NCBI GenBank assembly: GCA_018881555.1 | Contig: JACAXG010000007.1 | Location: 1,254,643 to 1,318,642 of the forward strand | Origin: Amblyornis subalaris | Taxonomy: Eukaryota > Chordata > Aves > Passeriformes > Ptilonorhynchidae | Reading direction: 5' to 3' | Length of the DNA: 64,000 nucleotides | Part shown: positions 62,150-64,000 of the stretch, piece by piece | Numbering within the stretch: position 1 is the stretch's first letter | Layout: every line of letters begins with the position of its first letter | Notes under the pieces: model-generated | Seen by the model: the letters and a program-made list of their open reading frames with translations, nothing else | Told to the model about the DNA's origin: nothing | Databases searched by the model: none | Translations under genes and position numbers: made by a program

Positions 62150-62560
62150 ACATAAATTATGCAACCCTCGCATCTCGACATCGGTGAATTATGTAGCTCT
62201 GCGCACACATCAATTAATTTTGGCCCCATCAACTTCCCACCTCCTGTGTGCTCCTCGCCCCAAATCGGGTTTGCATCTCCCTGCCGCGAGCGGTTCATTT
62301 CGCACTCCCGGCAGCCGTATCTGCCTGGGCCTGCAGCCCCGCTTCAACTCTTCACCCTCCCCCACCTGCCTCTGCTCCCGCTCAGCCAAGCCTGCTCCTG
62401 CTGAATCCCTCCTCCTCCTGCCCCACAGTGAGGATCCATCCGGGTGCCTTCACCTCATGCCTTGTCAATGGGTCACCACCGAATCCCGATGGGCAGTGCG
62501 GCTGGCCTGGAGGCGACCTGGTTGTCGTTATTGCTTTCCTCATGATTTTCAAAGTGCACA
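62150..62560. promoter_or_regulatory. second CpG-enriched patch, candidate regulatory element
   Basis: GC rises sharply and CpGs cluster, most densely at 62165-62350 (ctcgcatctcgacatcgg, ctgccgcgagcggttc, ttcgcactcccggcagccg). An AT-rich caattaatttt core lies beside them. Two overlapping plus-strand frames (62184-62696 and 62248-62772, 170 and 174 codons) cross it. They are Pro/Ser-rich with no recognised domain, and each could be a by-product of the base composition. It could be a conserved enhancer, a small CpG island or part of an unrecognised exon. Confidence 0.25.
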
Positions 62561-64000
62561 TTACAAGACTGAAGCTCCGTCTTCTGGAATGGCCTGTGAA
62601 AGTCCTGGCATGCTTGGAGCATTCACCTCCAAAACCCTACCCGTGGCAAAGCCTGGATCATGTAATATCTCACTCAAGAAAAGCAGTAGCTGCTAGGTCT
62701 GTACGAAAAGTAGTGTTGAGGAAAAGGTTGGTGCCAGCATCTAACTTGGCACTGCTGCCAGCATGCTCGTAAGCATGGCCTGGGACTCGGGGTTGAAGTG
62801 ACACCACTGCGGCAGGTGTCCACATCACGGCCTCAGCAGCCTTCCCTAAGCAACCCAGGANGAGCTCACTTTCCTCCAGTGAGCACAAACATCACGAGGG
62901 ATGTCGCATCCCCTCACTGCCAATCTCTGTGTGCAGCTCAGTTCTGACGCCTGAATTATTTGAGCCAGAAAGGAAAAACATCTCCATGAGAAGCGTGCAG
63001 AGACCTAAAGCCTGAGAGGACGATGTGATGCCTTGCAAACGAGAGTGTCCTCTACTTGCTGTTGCTTTCCAGTTGTGTGATCCAAGCAGCGGCAGCAGAG
63101 CAGCTCTGCAGCCCACCTACAGCCTCTCANCAGGACTTTGTCCTCCAGTGACGCAGGACAGGTCAAGGCAGGCCCCTTCCTCACCCTCTCCCACTGCTTT
63201 CCAGGAGCATGGAGAGGGGGAGGACTGGTGGCTTGCCAAAGGGGCAAGGTGGTGACAGCAGAGCAAGGAGCAGTCAGGCTGTGCCCTGGGTCTCCCAGGG
63301 TCACCATGTCAGGAGGGCTGATGGTGGAGCTCTCAGTTCAATCTGCTTTTGTCTCCGGTGGCTGGAGGGAGTCTGACTCTTGTCTCAAGTTGAGGTTACA
63401 GAATATTTTCTGTCTTTTTTTTGTCTGTGTTGATATAACCAGTGAGCGCTGCTGTGACTGACTTGTGCTTTTTTTGTACAGTTCCCAGCACATCTGGTTG
63501 CCTTGGATAAGGTCCCTGGGCCTGATTGTAGCAAAAAATTAATGATAGCATGCTTAAAACTTGGGCCTCTAGCTATGACCGTATGTAAAGCTTTGGGGAC
63601 AAACTGGAGGAAATACAGATTTTAGCAACTGACCAAAAAAAGTATGTTCACTGTGTTATATCTGCAGTTGTGCTTATTGTGTCTCAGAACTATAAGCCAG
63701 GCAATGGAGTGCTTGCTCCCAGCTGATTGGCACCAAGCATTTTCCCTGTCCCACTTGCACAACAACCCTGGTCATTCATCAGTGGGAACCTAAGCTGGCT
63801 CTAGAAAACATTCTAATTACCTGGGCGTCCTGATGAAACCTGCCTTGATTTGAAAGAGGTGCACCACCGTGCTCACGTGAGCGTTTCTTGTTTCTTCTAA
63901 ATAATAGAATTAGCTATGGGCATTTCCTTAAGAGCACACAGAACACAATTGCAGTCTGATTCCTCTCCCTCCAAGCCTAGTCTTGAAACATGCAAATTTC
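62561..64000. other. non-coding stretch, no gene recognised
   Basis: No gene supported. Sequence at 62800-63330 is GC-richer than the window average, with overlapping open frames on both strands (62892-63307 minus, 63025-63461 plus) that are not recognised. The last 500 bases are ordinary unique sequence. Confidence 0.45.

Noticed and set aside
62184..62772. Two overlapping plus-strand frames of about 170 codons rich in Pro and Ser
   Set aside because: GC-rich sequence lacks stop codons. No domain was recognised, and at most one frame could be real. Kept only as a CpG patch.
1..64000. CRISPR arrays, bacterial operons, tRNA or rRNA genes
   Set aside because: No regularly spaced repeats, no ribosome-binding-site-led gene strings and no recognisable tRNA or rRNA sequence. 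The repeats identify an animal (bird) genome.

Overview
The window looks like nuclear DNA from a bird, probably a songbird. The firmest evidence is five truncated 3' ends of CR1, the typical avian LINE. Each carries the conserved CR1 tail: a motif meaning 'ggtctttaaggtcccttcc', then copies of the octamer ATTCTATG or ATTCTGTG. One CR1 is split by a retroviral LTR with TG...CA ends and a 5-bp target duplication. Its terminal sequence resembles LTR families I associate with passerine endogenous retroviruses; that lineage call is from memory. About 70 isolated n bases and one 380-base N run mark it as a draft assembly.

I can support no protein-coding gene. The longest uninterrupted frames (up to about 190 codons) show no domain, no family resemblance and no matching set of splice sites. 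Many overlap one another on both strands or lie in low-complexity DNA. The window is best read as intergenic DNA or the inside of a very large intron. Three short segments have exon-like edges (near 3.6, 20.5 and 36.2 kb) and are listed as weak candidates only.

Layout. 0-2.2 kb: AT-rich non-coding DNA, then an antisense CR1 tail (2221-2338). 2.3-11.5 kb: non-coding, with a pyrimidine/purine tract pair near 8.4 kb. 11.5-13.1 kb: two long pyrimidine-rich blocks. 13-36 kb: non-coding, with a candidate 39-nt microexon (20454-20492), a small CpG-containing patch (27.7-28.0 kb) and a (GT)n. 36.1-37.2 kb: the clearest CpG cluster in the window, followed by a purine-rich block. 38-52 kb: two sense CR1 tails. 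52.8-53.5 kb: a decayed LINE relic. It still encodes, with stops and a frameshift, the region just after the reverse-transcriptase core. It is not CR1 and is the most unusual item here. 54-57 kb: a fourth CR1 tail, simple repeats and a C16/A15 junction. 59.6-60.9 kb: the LTR-in-CR1 nest, containing the assembly gap. 62.15-62.56 kb: a second CpG-enriched patch.

No novel operon-like or defence-like system is visible. The items most worth following are the LINE relic, the nested LTR with its gap, and the two CpG clusters.
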